A stretch of 25,189 nt of DNA from Knufia peltigerae. Its lineage: Eukaryota > Ascomycota > Eurotiomycetes > Chaetothyriales > Trichomeriaceae. Under the pieces are notes generated by a model. That model ran no database searches. It had not been told where the DNA came from and worked only from the letters and a program-made list of their open reading frames with translations. The translations under genes were made by a program, and so were the position numbers. Below are positions 10,788 through 19,618 of this stretch, piece after piece (the stretch's first letter is position 1; the number at the start of each line of letters is the position of its first letter). The stretch lies in contig JAPDRN010000238.1 in NCBI GenBank assembly GCA_030247855.1, forward strand, positions 1 to 25,189, written 5' to 3'.

Positions 10788-12000
10788 ATGATTTCGGAGC
10801 TCCAATGGAGACGAATCACCGGCGTTCCAGAACAGGTAATTGATTCACCCCTCCATTCGGATGACTTGGCCTTGAGTGTTGACTCCATCCAGGGATGCGT
10901 GAATTGTCGAGCTATTCGCACCAAATGCGACGAATTAAAGCCAAAATGCCGCCGATGTGCGAATCGTTAAGTAGTCTGCAAAGGCTACGCCAGGACGCTG
11001 AGATGGGTTGCTAAAGCACCGCCGACGACAGCTTCCACTCGAAAGCAAGGTTTGGAGATCGTGATTCGAAAGAAACAAGCTGAAAGCATCCCGGAATACC
11101 ATGCTCCACCCCGGCTGCAAAGATTGAAGATTGTGTCCACGGTGCATCCCCTGGACGCTCTTGATCGAGCGCTCCTCGAGCACTGGATGATGATAAACAT
11201 TCATCTGGTCTGCCTTGACCCGGACGCTGCACATTATCTTGGGCAGATGTATTATAATCTTACCTCCAAAGATGGGTCTCTCGCCTTACAGGCGATACTA
11301 TCAAACTCGGCCACCCACCTTTTGTCTCTTGGAAGGATACCTAAATCGACCTTTATCGTCTTGCAACAACAAGCGTTCAAGGCGTTGCGATGCTCGCTGA
11401 AGAAGTTCGACGCGGAGTTAAGTATGCTCACCAGCGATGGAATGCTACTCCACGGTCACCACATGCCATTCTCATCTCTCGACGATGATGCCATTGTCGG
11501 TTCTTTGCTGTTGGTCGACGACGAAATCATTCTGCCTAACGACAGTTATGGTGGAGTCCGACTACAGTTTCTTCTTCAGGGCGCGTATTCCTTAGTGACA
11601 GAACGGCACAAATACTTTATGTGTTCGTGTCCATGCCGCCATTCTGCACGGTCACACCCACACTATAGGCTGGACAGTCCTTTATTTCAATCTTCAGTGC
11701 GGTCGTTGGCATGGGCAGACATCATGTCGTGTGTCCCATGCGCGAGACCTCCCATTCTGGACAAGAGACTCTGGCTTAAAGAAGTAATTCAGACGTCCCG
11801 CGAGGGTGCTCGAAAATTCCGACCTAATAATGAGCTGGGTTGCTGTGCCCAGGTACTTTCCTTGCTGGGTGATTGTACGACTGCTATTCACAGTTTGTAT
11901 ACGCAAGCAATCTCAGAGGGAGAATTTGCCCAGACGAGGAGCTATCTTCATCAGCAGCTCGACGAGGCGATGACAGCACTCTTACGCCCTGACGACGATG
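10788..12000 (+). pseudogene. Zn2Cys6 transcription factor with internal stop
   Basis: This is a fungal nuclear regulator with an N-terminal Zn(II)2Cys6 DNA-binding cluster and a Fungal_trans_2-type domain. From the ATG at 10788 the cysteines fall at residues 37, 40, 47, 54, 57 and 64, the canonical C-X2-C-X6-C-X6-C-X2-C-X6-C spacing (GCVNCRAIRTKC, then CRRC, then VVCKGY). A TAA at 10968-10970 (residue 61) lies between the fifth and sixth cysteines. The frame is otherwise open for 439 codons to 12107. A CAA to TAA change is the simplest explanation and is the CpA to TpA change RIP makes. The body has IVGSLLLVDDEI, LQFLLQGAYSLV and VRSLAWADIMSC followed by RPPIL, all typical of this domain. 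No introns are needed. The family part fades near 11960-12000, where the frame runs directly into GT15 sequence. Confidence 0.82.
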
Positions 12001-12020
12001 GCAACCGTAAGCCATCGCGC

Positions 12021-13313
12021 AATGACTTGGCATTCGTCGCCCTGGTTCAAAATGAAGAGTTGGACGGGATTGTTTACTCCATTGCGTCAGTTCGAGCAAA
12101 GCTTTAACTCAAGATTCCAATACCCCTGGATCTTCTTCAATAACGATCCTTTCACTCCTGGATTCAAACGTCGGACGGCCTTAGAGACCCAGGCGCCATG
12201 CTTTTATGGTAAGCGCTTCTATCGTCTCCGCCACCACGGATCGGACTACGTCATTTTGTGTGGCCGTTCGTATCTTCAATCTTTGAAAGTATCGCTTCGG
12301 TCCATGGCAGCTGATGCTCATTACTTGTGTTAGTACAATAGAGCAGATCCATAGGGAGCCAACGGATGGCGGAGTGGCATTTTTAATGGGTCAAACACCC
12401 GTCGGACTTGGGCTATCACCAAATGTGTCGATGGTATTCAGGAATTTCTACAAACATCCGGCATTTGACAACATTCGGTATTATTGGCGGGTGGAACCGT
12501 GGATCCAGTATGTCGTCCTGGGGCGAAGGTCCTCTGGCAGACTTCTCTCGGTGCTGATGGTCACTCTCGCCCTAGGTTTTTCTGCGCCGTCGAGTACGAC
12601 GTGTTTCAATACATGTCGGATAACTACAAAGTCTACGGATTTACACTCAAGGTATACGACGATCCCATGACCCTGCCGTCGTTATGGCCGCAGACACTTG
12701 ATTTCATCGCCGCAAACCCTCAACATCTCAGCCATCGTATGGCTTGGAATTGGCTCACCCACAGCACATGGCGACCAGAACACAATGCCCGGGCTAATGG
12801 GTATAGCACGTGCCATTTACGGAGTAAATTCGAAATTGGCGACCTCGAATTCTGGCGACTCTGCCTACGAGTCTTTCTTCCAGGCTTTGGATCGAACGAG
12901 CGGGTTTTCTATGAACGATGGGGAGACGCACCGGTCCACAGCATCGCGCTGGGGCTTTTCACGAATGTCGCGAGAATTCACTGGTTTGAAAACCCCATCG
13001 GGTGGAAGCCCTGCTCGTATGATGTTGCTCGCTGACGCTGCGTACTAGGTTTCGGGAGATATCGGCTACCGTCATACTTGTCTACGCCAATTGCCCCGCT
13101 TCGGATCGATGTCAGGGCTGCCAGGCCAACAACTTTGCGCCGGTGGCGTGTTGGCTCAATGAGGAAGACTGCCGAGTAAATTGGCTACAACAGTGTGCCA
13201 AGATAATGCTGCGGAGCATAGCCATATTTGTCCAAGTGTGTATTAGCGGTCTCACGTCCCAGTCGTCTGACACCTCCGCAGGCATACCACGGCTTCAAAC
13301 ACTGTATAATTGA
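12021..13313 (+). pseudogene. GT15 (KRE2/MNT1/KTR) mannosyltransferase pseudogene
   Basis: GT15 enzymes are Golgi type II membrane alpha-1,2-mannosyltransferases that extend O- and N-linked mannans. The landmarks appear in family order across several frames: FVALVQNEELDG; RFQYPWIFFNNDPFTPGFK; GYHQMCRWYSG; KHPAFDNIRYYWRVEP; FFCAVEYDVFQYM; YGFTLKVYDDPMTLPSLW; RPEHNARANGYSTCH; FEIGDLEFW; FYERWGDAPVHSIALGLF; ANCPASDRCQGCQANNFAP. Two introns are convincing: 12508-12575 (gtatgt...ccctag, joining WIQ to FFCAVEY) and 12984-13048 (branch gctgac, ending tactag). A third from 12209 is likely, with an unclear acceptor. The frame is broken by an extra G at about 12084, a shift within 12385-12415, a lost A near 12441-12448, a shift at 12857-12861 and a lost T at 12904-12907; compensating shifts may exist at 13050-13085. 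The N-terminal membrane anchor is absent. The stop is TGA at 13311-13313. Confidence 0.88.
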
Positions 13314-14034
13314 TTGCCTTGATCCTCCTGGTCTTGTTCAAAATCAGTCTCCCATCCATAGTTCATCTTCCGTGACGCGTTCGTGTGAGCTGCCTCCGGC
13401 GTCAGAGGGAGAGAGTTTTAATTTAACCCATAACATTCTGTAACGGCCACCGAGCATGAGTGCGATCTAGTGGTGCCACAATTAGACTGCGCGACATCGA
13501 GCATAAGTGGCCTCGTCCCAGGTCATTGCGTTTGTGGTTGAGCCTCTGGGGAGATTGCCTTTGTGCTTTTTCTTTGACAGTCTTCTTGAGCCTGATGGAG
13601 TTATAGAGTACGACAGAGGTACTCTCACCCAAACTGTTGGCGCGGCTGTTTGAGCGACAGTACCGCTGCTTTGTTTCTTGTTAGCAGCGCGATTCTGCGA
13701 AACCAGAGGGTTGGGAACAGGCTCGGGGCTCACGCCATCGATGCTAACTCTCCTGAGTACGGGCTTGTTGTGATCCTGTGCTGATTAGAGAGTAGAAGGT
13801 CCTGAGTAACTGCTCCTGGTAGAGGGTGATAGGCGAGTGAACGTTGCGCAAACCTCTTGCGACCTGCCAGTTCCTAGGAGAGTTTTGCGCACCCTTCATA
13901 TCCAAGACCGTTCATGAGCATCAGATAAGGAATCTGCTTCTACCCCTTCTCAAGAAGTAAGTCCGCTTAGCCACGCTTGATACACCTCATCTCGGGCTAT
14001 GTATAAACAATCGACCATGGTATTTTCTCCTCCT
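13314..14034. other. No recognisable gene
   Basis: This stretch has ordinary base composition and no obvious RIP. Minus-strand frames of 69 and 83 codons overlap between 13423 and 13733. Neither has a motif I know, and each is interrupted soon on either side. It could be a remnant of an unidentified gene or plain intergenic sequence between the 3' ends of the GT15 and Aim6-like genes, which converge here. Confidence 0.4.
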
Positions 14035-15379
14035 TCACCGCCACCATTTCTTTCCCCACCCGCCCTTCCTGGGGCCCCAATTGTCCCTCGTGACAGCATC
14101 GACATCATCCACACTCAAATAATCTACACCTTCACGGACAAGCACGCGCCAGATGTAATTGCGCAAGCCGACGGGCCAGGCCGGAATGCCCCATTACCGG
14201 ACTTTCAGGCCGCGGCTGTGGGCGGCATGAATCTGTCTGCGCAGGAGGTCGAGTTGAGCTTGGGATAGAGTCGAGTGCCAGGGATAGCCGATTGATCGGA
14301 CGAAGGAGACGGATGCGTAGTAGGAGTTAGCGGGAGAGTAAATTGCCGCGTTCTGTGGATAGTAAGGCGCGTCGATAAGGGAAGAGTCATCTGCGTCGGT
14401 GGTATAGTGGGGTAAGGATGCCGTTGGTCCTCTGCTACCCGGCAATGAGGCCAGAACATCGAGCGGAGCGTCGTAGAAAACATCTCGGTAGGTTGATCTT
14501 TGCACAATGCGACCAAAAGGGGCTATTCCGGAGGCGACGATAGTCAAAGGACCTTGAACGACCGCGGTGCCGTTGAAGTAAGTCAGGTATTTTTTGTCCC
14601 GGAAGTAGCTTAGTGGGCCGAGAAAGTTGGGAAGCTGGTTTTGGCGGTTGAGAATGTCCGTCAAAGGATCGAGGTAAAGGTTTTTTAGGGTTCGATTTTG
14701 GCGGATCCCTAACACGGTGTGCGTCACGTAGAGCTGGTCGTCGAAGTACCAGACGTCAGCTTCAACTCCTGTACAACCTGCCCGGAGAGCTTGGTAAAGG
14801 GGTTCTCGACGCCAGTAATCATTATGGGAATGGCACATCAGAGGCTGAACGTCTGTGGTGGGATCCTCTGACCATGTCCCGGGGCTTCCAGGTGTGATTA
14901 ATACATCCCTAAAAGGCTTTGAAACGAGGTCGAAGTCATCTGGAAAGAGAGCGTTCAGAACGCCGAAGACATAGGCGACGCATTGCAATATTCCTCTGAG
15001 AAATGTTAGTGAAAGTTGGGGTTATGATGCTCTACACTCACAGAAGCATCAAAGATAGTTTGAGTAGATTCACTACCTTTGACAAAGATCGTGAAGCAGG
15101 TCGCTTCTGTTTCCTGACTAATAACCACGGTTGCCCTGAACCTCGTTTGTCAGGAGACCTACTCGAGGATGGAAAGGCTGGTATCTTCAAAGCCAGAGAC
15201 GGCCGTGAAGGACGACTCTGACTCTGACCGGCATTTTCGGGGCAGCCTGTACTTGACCCATGAGTCTGTTCATACCGTCCCAGCTCGATGTCCTCGCCCG
15301 TAGCAGATCCAGTCTCATCAATCGTGAATTGAAAGCGCCCAGTGTCCTGCACGGGTCTGTTGTATCTCATAGGAAGCAT
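14035..15379 (-). pseudogene. Aim6-like PLC-superfamily protein, internally deleted
   Basis: This resembles yeast Aim6 (altered inheritance of mitochondria 6) and its fungal relatives, proteins with a PLC-like/glycerophosphodiester phosphodiesterase-type barrel of unproven activity. Exon 1 runs 15379-15042 from ATG. A 46-bp intron (14996-15041, gtgagt, branch cactaac, ctcag) joins it to exon 2 within a membrane segment at about residues 102-128 (LLKLSLMLL then GILQCVAYVFG). Family landmarks follow: CHSHNDYWRREPLYQAL, AGCTGVEADVWYFDDQLYV, NRTLKNLYLDPL, ILNRQN, YLTYFNGTAVVQGPLTIVAS, RDVFYDAPLD, NSYYASVSF and AHSRGLKVR. Between ILNRQN and YLTYFNG (about 14590-14650) only some 15 residues remain where relatives have about 45, so the segment holding the hydrophobic VDxK-type strand is missing. 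A TAA at 14194-14196 replaces the expected Tyr codon; 53 more codons (WGIPAWPVGLRNYIW...) continue in frame to TGA at 14035. Confidence 0.85.
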
Positions 15380-15531
15380 ATCGGCTGGACAAACTTGGAA
15401 GTTGACTCCTCATAGACCAAAATTCGGGGACAATTTGCCTGCTAAAGGCTCTGACGCAGCGAGCGCGAGCTGATAGAACAGATTAAGCATGTTTTCTGGC
15501 TCCGAGGTGTTTGGCGGAGAAGGGTGGCAAT

Positions 15532-15807
15532 GCAGGCGCTAGTGCGATGAAGTGGAGCCTGACCGGCCAACTTCTGTGTAACGTTCCACCGAGTATCATC
15601 GAATCCTTCCTGATGATAGTCTTGATCACTGGCCACAAATCGATTGAAGAAAAGAAACGAAGGGAGCTTCTATTACTCTATGAGAGGCGTTCGCGACTCT
15701 CGGGCTATGTCAAAATGATTGAAGGGCTGCAGAATGAGTCCACACTCGGCTCTAAAGGCAAAGAAGCTGTTATTGATACGACTTTGACACCAATCCTCTC
15801 CGAATGA
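15532..15807 (+). pseudogene. Low-affinity iron permease (Fet4-like), C-terminal fragment
   Basis: Fet4-type proteins are plasma-membrane low-affinity Fe(II)/metal permeases. This short frame matches the last conserved segment of the family: GASAMKWSLTGQLLCNVP, then PSIIESFLMIVLITGH, then a basic KKRREL and YERRSRLSGYVKM tail, ending with TGA at 15805-15807. Only about 90 of the 500 or more residues normally present are here. Upstream of 15532 the frame gives unrelated sequence soon interrupted by stops, and there is no ATG at its beginning. It is therefore a 5'-truncated remnant. It lies about 150 bp from the start of the Aim6-like gene and points away from it. Confidence 0.75.
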
Positions 15808-15990
15808 GCGTGGAATAGCGGCAAGAGTTAAGACGGAGATGCTTGTATTTGTGGACTTCAACAGACCAAATACCACCATGAGCATGACAGCACACTCTCG
15901 GAATTTCAACAATTCCTCGTGGATGTAAATAGCGACAGGGAGCAGTAGTAGAATAGATAGAGCACAGAAGAAAATATTGACTATTCAGGT
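15808..15990 (-). pseudogene. Possible C-terminal two-helix remnant (DUF6594-like)
   Basis: Read on minus, this stretch gives IFFCALSILLLLPVAIYIHE, then a basic turn and CAVMLMVVFGLL, then LTLAAI: closely spaced hydrophobic segments near the end of a frame. That layout resembles the C-terminus of fungal DUF6594 proteins, which end in a cluster of membrane helices, but I cannot identify the cytosolic part. The frame continues antisense into the Fet4-like fragment, where it is meaningless. The assignment is weak; it may be a chance hydrophobic frame. Confidence 0.25.
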
Positions 15991-16569
15991 CAGCAAAGTC
16001 TTTAAACAGTTACGATTCCAGAAATATCTGACAGGTTTTTTGCCCTCAAATTCTCACTCCTTTCCATGTCTGTAGAGCATATACCGTGTCTAGACCATTA
16101 CCCTTTCGCCATCCCCCAACGTTTGCACGGGGATTGCTAGCACATCGAACCGCAAGCAGAACGAAACTTATCCGGATTGAAGTTGCCCTCGCATACCTAC
16201 CAGTCGTAGAGTCTGATTAGAGAGGGTAAGGTCCTGCATAGATTGGAGATCTGTAGATGTGTAATGTTCCATTTCGATGGCGGCACCGGACGGTATGGCA
16301 ATACCGAGGAAAATCAGATCGTTGATGATTCGAAGTTGTATTGGTCGAACTATGGCAGACTCGAGAAAGCGGTGTTTCTTTGGTGTGAGAAAGTTGCAAC
16401 GTGTCCGCAAAGAGGAGGGCGGTTTCGGGAACTGACAGAAGCTCTCGAGCACGTCTCTGCAAGTCACCGGCAGCTGCAATCGAAAATGTCTGTACTCAAT
16501 TCGAGTGACGTCGAATTTGCACATTTCCGTAGATTAACAAACGGCCATGCTAAATTCGTTACACTTTGA
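15991..16569. other. No recognisable gene
   Basis: The sequence has normal composition. Overlapping frames of 81 and 118 codons on minus and 108 codons on plus occupy 16168-16569, none with a motif I know. On minus, gtaggtatgc near 16200 could be a splice donor following a frame that contains DLQSMQDLTLSNQTLRL, so an unidentified decayed gene on minus is possible. I do not assign one. Confidence 0.35.
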
Positions 16570-17034
16570 GGATCTGTAAGACCCGAGACAAAGTGCGCAC
16601 ACTTCGAGAGGCCGACGCGCGTCGCATCCCAAGAAATTCCCTAGACCCGACAGGGGACGCGCGGTAGCGTCGGGAACCTCCGACGTCAGTGTTAATCAAC
16701 TATAGCCAAAACATCGGGACGTGCGTGCAACACCTCGTCCCCAGCGCAACTTCAAATCTTCCCCGGAGGGAGACGCAAGATCATCCCACGTGCGAAGGTC
16801 CGAGAGAAATTCAAGACAATTGCACCCACACAGCGACACGCCGCTCCACACGCCTCGCATCTGGCACTCCGTTCTCCTTCCATGACATCGAACCCGACGA
16901 AGATAAGGAAGATAAAGAAGAAAGAGAAACAACCCTGCAGAGACTCGTCAAATTGGTTAGCGATCTGAAGGGAACGATTGAGCATTAAGGTACTATTATC
17001 GAGAACACTCAGACCTCAATTAGTGGCGGTTAGA
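16570..17034 (+). pseudogene. GC-rich stretch with charged, element-like ORF fragment
   Basis: 16570-16690 is GC-rich (gacgcgcgtcgc, gacgcgcggtagcgtcggg) and begins with a tgtaagacccgag-like motif. It is followed by a plus-strand frame to a TAA at 16986-16988. The protein part is hydrophilic, RRSTRLASGTPFSFHD, then an acidic/basic run EDKEDKEERE, then a heptad-like TLQRLVKLVSDLKGTIEH. After the TAA the same frame continues GTIIENTQTS. The change CAA to TAA would again explain the stop. Such a disordered, acidic, coiled-coil N-terminus is seen in gag-like or ORF1-like proteins of fungal retroelements, but this is inference; no nucleic-acid-binding or polymerase domain is present. There is no ATG at the frame's start. 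Confidence 0.35.
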
Positions 17035-17360
17035 GAATAGTAATGCATCGTTCAGTAGTCAAATCCTGTCTGGCGTGGGTGATTCGTGGCGAGGCATTAA
17101 GCTTTTGCAGAGGCGGATTCTAGTGCCTTGGCTTTACGCGTATCTAACCCCACCGTTCTGATTACGTATGCTCGTGCTCTTCTTTGCTGGAGAACTCCTG
17201 TCACTCACCACCTTCAAGTGGTGGAATGCTTCTGCGACGAATCTGTGTAGCGGCCCTTCATTTTCAGCCAATCGTTAAAATCTTCAGTCTTTGAAGGCTC
17301 GGGATCACGACCTGCTTCTCCACGTCAATTGCCTGCTGAGATGAATATATCTCTTCCTCA
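17035..17360. promoter_or_regulatory. 5' region of the GT69 gene with short uORF
   Basis: This is the only non-coding interval upstream of the intact GT69 gene and should contain its promoter and leader. An ATG at 17341 opens a seven-codon frame whose TGA (17362-17364) overlaps the GT69 start codon as ATGA. If transcription starts upstream of 17341 the short frame would be translated first and could limit or couple GT69 translation. No TATA box or known operator is evident to me. Confidence 0.4.
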
Positions 17361-18962
17361 ATGAACTCTCACGATATTCTGCTCGAGGGCTACGAGCTAT
17401 CACGAACGAGTACGCAATCCACAAAAGATCAAGAAGCGTTCTTTCTCCACGATGAGCGCGATAACTTTCAGCCTTCTCGCTTCCCCGGCCAGGATGCGTT
17501 AAAACAAGCATTCCAATTTTGCGTCCCCTCAACACGCGCCTGGTTCTGGATCCAACACTACCCAGGACACGCACTGGCGCGAGTCAAGCGTCTCATTCTC
17601 TGTCATGTTGGTCTGTCTCGATCGTTCTTTCGACGAGCCGCCTTGATTGCCTGTACGTCACTTTCAGCGATTGTGATTGTTGTTATTATCACGGCAATCT
17701 TTTTTCCTCATTATACTCGCCTCCCTCCACACTATGAAATGTTACGTGAACGAGCTTTGGTCTCTGAATACCCTGGACGCGGGAATCTACAAAGTCAAAG
17801 GGTCTTCATAGCAGCAAGCATTTATGACAAGGATGGTACAGATGGTTCACTCGCCGGTGGGCCTTGGGCCCAGAATGTGCTCGACTTGATCCAATTGCTA
17901 GGCCCAAAGAATTGCTTTCTATCCATCTATATGAATGACTCAGGGCCAGCGGCAAAAAAGGCACTGGAAGGGCTCGAAAAGCGCATTTCGTGCGACCACG
18001 AGTTAGTTTTCGAGGAGCACATGGAAACTAACAATCTACCTCACGTCAAAGCTCCAGACGGATCAGAACGCCTGAAGCGCATTGCGTACCTGGCCGAGGT
18101 TAGAAATCGAGCTCTAAAACCACTCGACCATCTCAACACCACCTTCGACAGACTTTTGATCTTGAACGATGTCTTTTTCCACCCAGTTGACGCTGCACAG
18201 CTGTTGTTCTCCACAAACATCACTCCAGAAGGCAGCACCGACTACAGGGCTGCGTGTGCGGTGGATTTCATCAATCCGTTCAAATTTTACGATACTTTCG
18301 CAACCAGGGATATCGAAGGATACGAAATCGGACTACCTTTTTTTCCGTGGTTTTCCGCGAACGGGGGCAAACAAAGTCACCGGGCCATGCTCAAAGGAGC
18401 GGATGCCGTGCCAGTCAAAAGCTGTTGGGGTGGGATGGTGGCGTTCGATGCGAGATTCTTCCATCGCCGACATGGAATTCATGATGAGCCAGAAACAGCC
18501 GGACAGCGAAGTCCGGACCACCTCTCCGTCCCGTATCGATTCCGCGCGGAGAAGGAAGCTTACTGGGATGCTTCAGAGTCTTGTCTCGTTCATGCGGATA
18601 TCCAAAGCCCCGAACCCGGCAATTCGGGGATTTACGTGAACCCCTTCATCCGGGTTGCGTATGACCCCCGAACCCTTTCTTTACTGAGCCTAACTCGACG
18701 ATTCGAGCGTCTATATACGCCAATCCACACTATGCTTGATACGTTGATGAGACTGCCAAGATCTAATCCCCGAAGGCACGAAGAGCCAGGCAAAAGAGTC
18801 GAAGACAGAATTTGGGTTGCAGACCAGAGTGGTGGCTCTTTCCAAGACGTCGTGAGAATTACTACGCATACCGGCTTCTGTGGTATCCGGACCTTGCAGG
18901 TAATGAAATTGAACATGGCAGAAGGGGAGGATAATTGGGAGCCTCTACCGGTGCCCTCATGA
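17361..18962 (+). CDS. GT69 alpha-1,3-mannosyltransferase, CAP59/CMT1-like
   Basis: This intact, intronless 533-residue protein belongs to the fungal GT69 family (cryptococcal mannosyltransferase 1 / CAP59 type). These are type II Golgi-lumen enzymes that use GDP-mannose to add alpha-1,3-mannose to glycans; the true acceptor here is unknown. It has a cytosolic N-terminus, one membrane anchor at about residues 93-115 and a lumenal catalytic domain. Conserved features are RVFIAASIYDKDG (147-159), FLSIYMNDSG (186-195), RLLILNDVFFHP (264-275), YRAACAVDFINPFKFYDTF (295-313), RDIEGYEIGLPFFPWFS (316-332), PVKSCWGGMVAFDA (351-364) and ASESCLVHADI (404-414). LILND and related acidic motifs fit a metal-dependent transferase. 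The ATG at 17361 is the first in frame and gives a normal family length. It is the only gene in the island with no break. The start context is weak (no purine at -3) and a uORF overlaps the start. Confidence 0.93.
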   Translation: MNSHDILLEGYELSRTSTQSTKDQEAFFLHDERDNFQPSRFPGQDALKQAFQFCVPSTRAWFWIQHYPGHALARVKRLILCHVGLSRSFFRRAALIACTSLSAIVIVVIITAIFFPHYTRLPPHYEMLRERALVSEYPGRGNLQSQRVFIAASIYDKDGTDGSLAGGPWAQNVLDLIQLLGPKNCFLSIYMNDSGPAAKKALEGLEKRISCDHELVFEEHMETNNLPHVKAPDGSERLKRIAYLAEVRNRALKPLDHLNTTFDRLLILNDVFFHPVDAAQLLFSTNITPEGSTDYRAACAVDFINPFKFYDTFATRDIEGYEIGLPFFPWFSANGGKQSHRAMLKGADAVPVKSCWGGMVAFDARFFHRRHGIHDEPETAGQRSPDHLSVPYRFRAEKEAYWDASESCLVHADIQSPEPGNSGIYVNPFIRVAYDPRTLSLLSLTRRFERLYTPIHTMLDTLMRLPRSNPRRHEEPGKRVEDRIWVADQSGGSFQDVVRITTHTGFCGIRTLQVMKLNMAEGEDNWEPLPVPS

Positions 18963-19500
18963 CTTACGAGCCAAAATGGTTGACAGCGCCATACAAAGTG
19001 ATGGCCGGCTCCGTTCGCGAGAAAGACAGTGTCGAACTGCAGCCGAGACAACGACGGGATGTCGTAGTGGCAATAGACGATCGTAGACGAAGAGGATCAA
19101 CATGATAGAAGACCGATGAGAGAGGGGTGCAAGCTAACCAAGGTAGAGTGGTAGGAAGCGCTTGAGACGGACCAGCATAAGTAATATAAGACCAACAATC
19201 CGAGTGCAGATAGTATAGAGGATAGCATAGGAATAGCATAATCGTTACCTACAACCTCGAACACCACTTGAGCTTTACAAGGAGGAATGACCGATCTTCG
19301 TTAAATGAATGTCTCGCGCATAGTCCGATAGGTATATCATTTTCCTTATCGAGAGTTATTAATTTACAGAGTGCCCTACCTAAACCAGGCGGCGACCTAA
19401 ATACTTTCAATGAGCAGCTTGATGCCGAGGTACCTCAGCTTCTTGAATCACTCTCTCATATAAGAGCTAATCCATGCTGATTATTTAGTGTTAGCATTTT
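18963..19500. other. No recognisable gene; 3' flank of GT69
   Basis: Only short frames are present: 91 codons on minus at 18964-19239 and 70 codons on plus at 19268-19480, the latter starting with TTG. None shows a known motif. The sequence becomes gradually richer in AT toward 19500. The GT69 transcript should end here, but I see no distinct polyadenylation signal. Confidence 0.4.
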
Positions 19501-19539
19501 TCACATCAGCTCTAACGCAGGCCTACCCGCCGGCGCGAC

Positions 19540-19583
19540 AGAACCCACCGGTGCGCTCCGAGGATCCTCGACCGGTGGGTTCT
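19540..19583. repeat. Perfect 13-bp inverted repeat (GC-rich hairpin)
   Basis: AGAACCCACCGGT at 19540-19552 is exactly mirrored by ACCGGTGGGTTCT at 19571-19583. The 18-bp loop contains the palindrome gaggatcctc. It sits just where normal sequence gives way to the AT-rich subtelomere. It could be the end of a transposon or a transcript hairpin; nothing decides between these. Confidence 0.7.
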
Positions 19584-19618
19584 ATCGGGCCGTTTTCCTC
19601 GATTTCCGCTCGGAACTC

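Noticed and set aside
10935..11234. Minus frames of 99, 73 and 71 codons
   Set aside because: Antisense to the Zn2Cys6 gene, which has the canonical cysteine pattern and domain motifs.
12314..13048. Three overlapping plus frames as separate small genes
   Set aside because: Each carries successive pieces of the same GT15 domain; frameshifts and introns link them into one broken gene.
13999..14268. 89-codon proline-rich plus frame
   Set aside because: Antisense to the conserved 3' end of the Aim6-like gene.
15442..15636. 64-codon minus frame
   Set aside because: Antisense to the Fet4-like fragment, which matches a known family segment.
16243..16569. 108-codon plus frame
   Set aside because: It starts with TTG, has no recognisable motif and overlaps equally long minus frames; not enough to call a gene.
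9075..18962. An intact biosynthetic or defence gene cluster
   Set aside because: No polyketide, peptide or terpene core enzyme, no nuclease or NLR-type gene, and nearly all genes are broken.
18964..19239. 91-codon minus frame downstream of GT69
   Set aside because: No motif and no homologue that I recognise; likely chance in the 3' flank.
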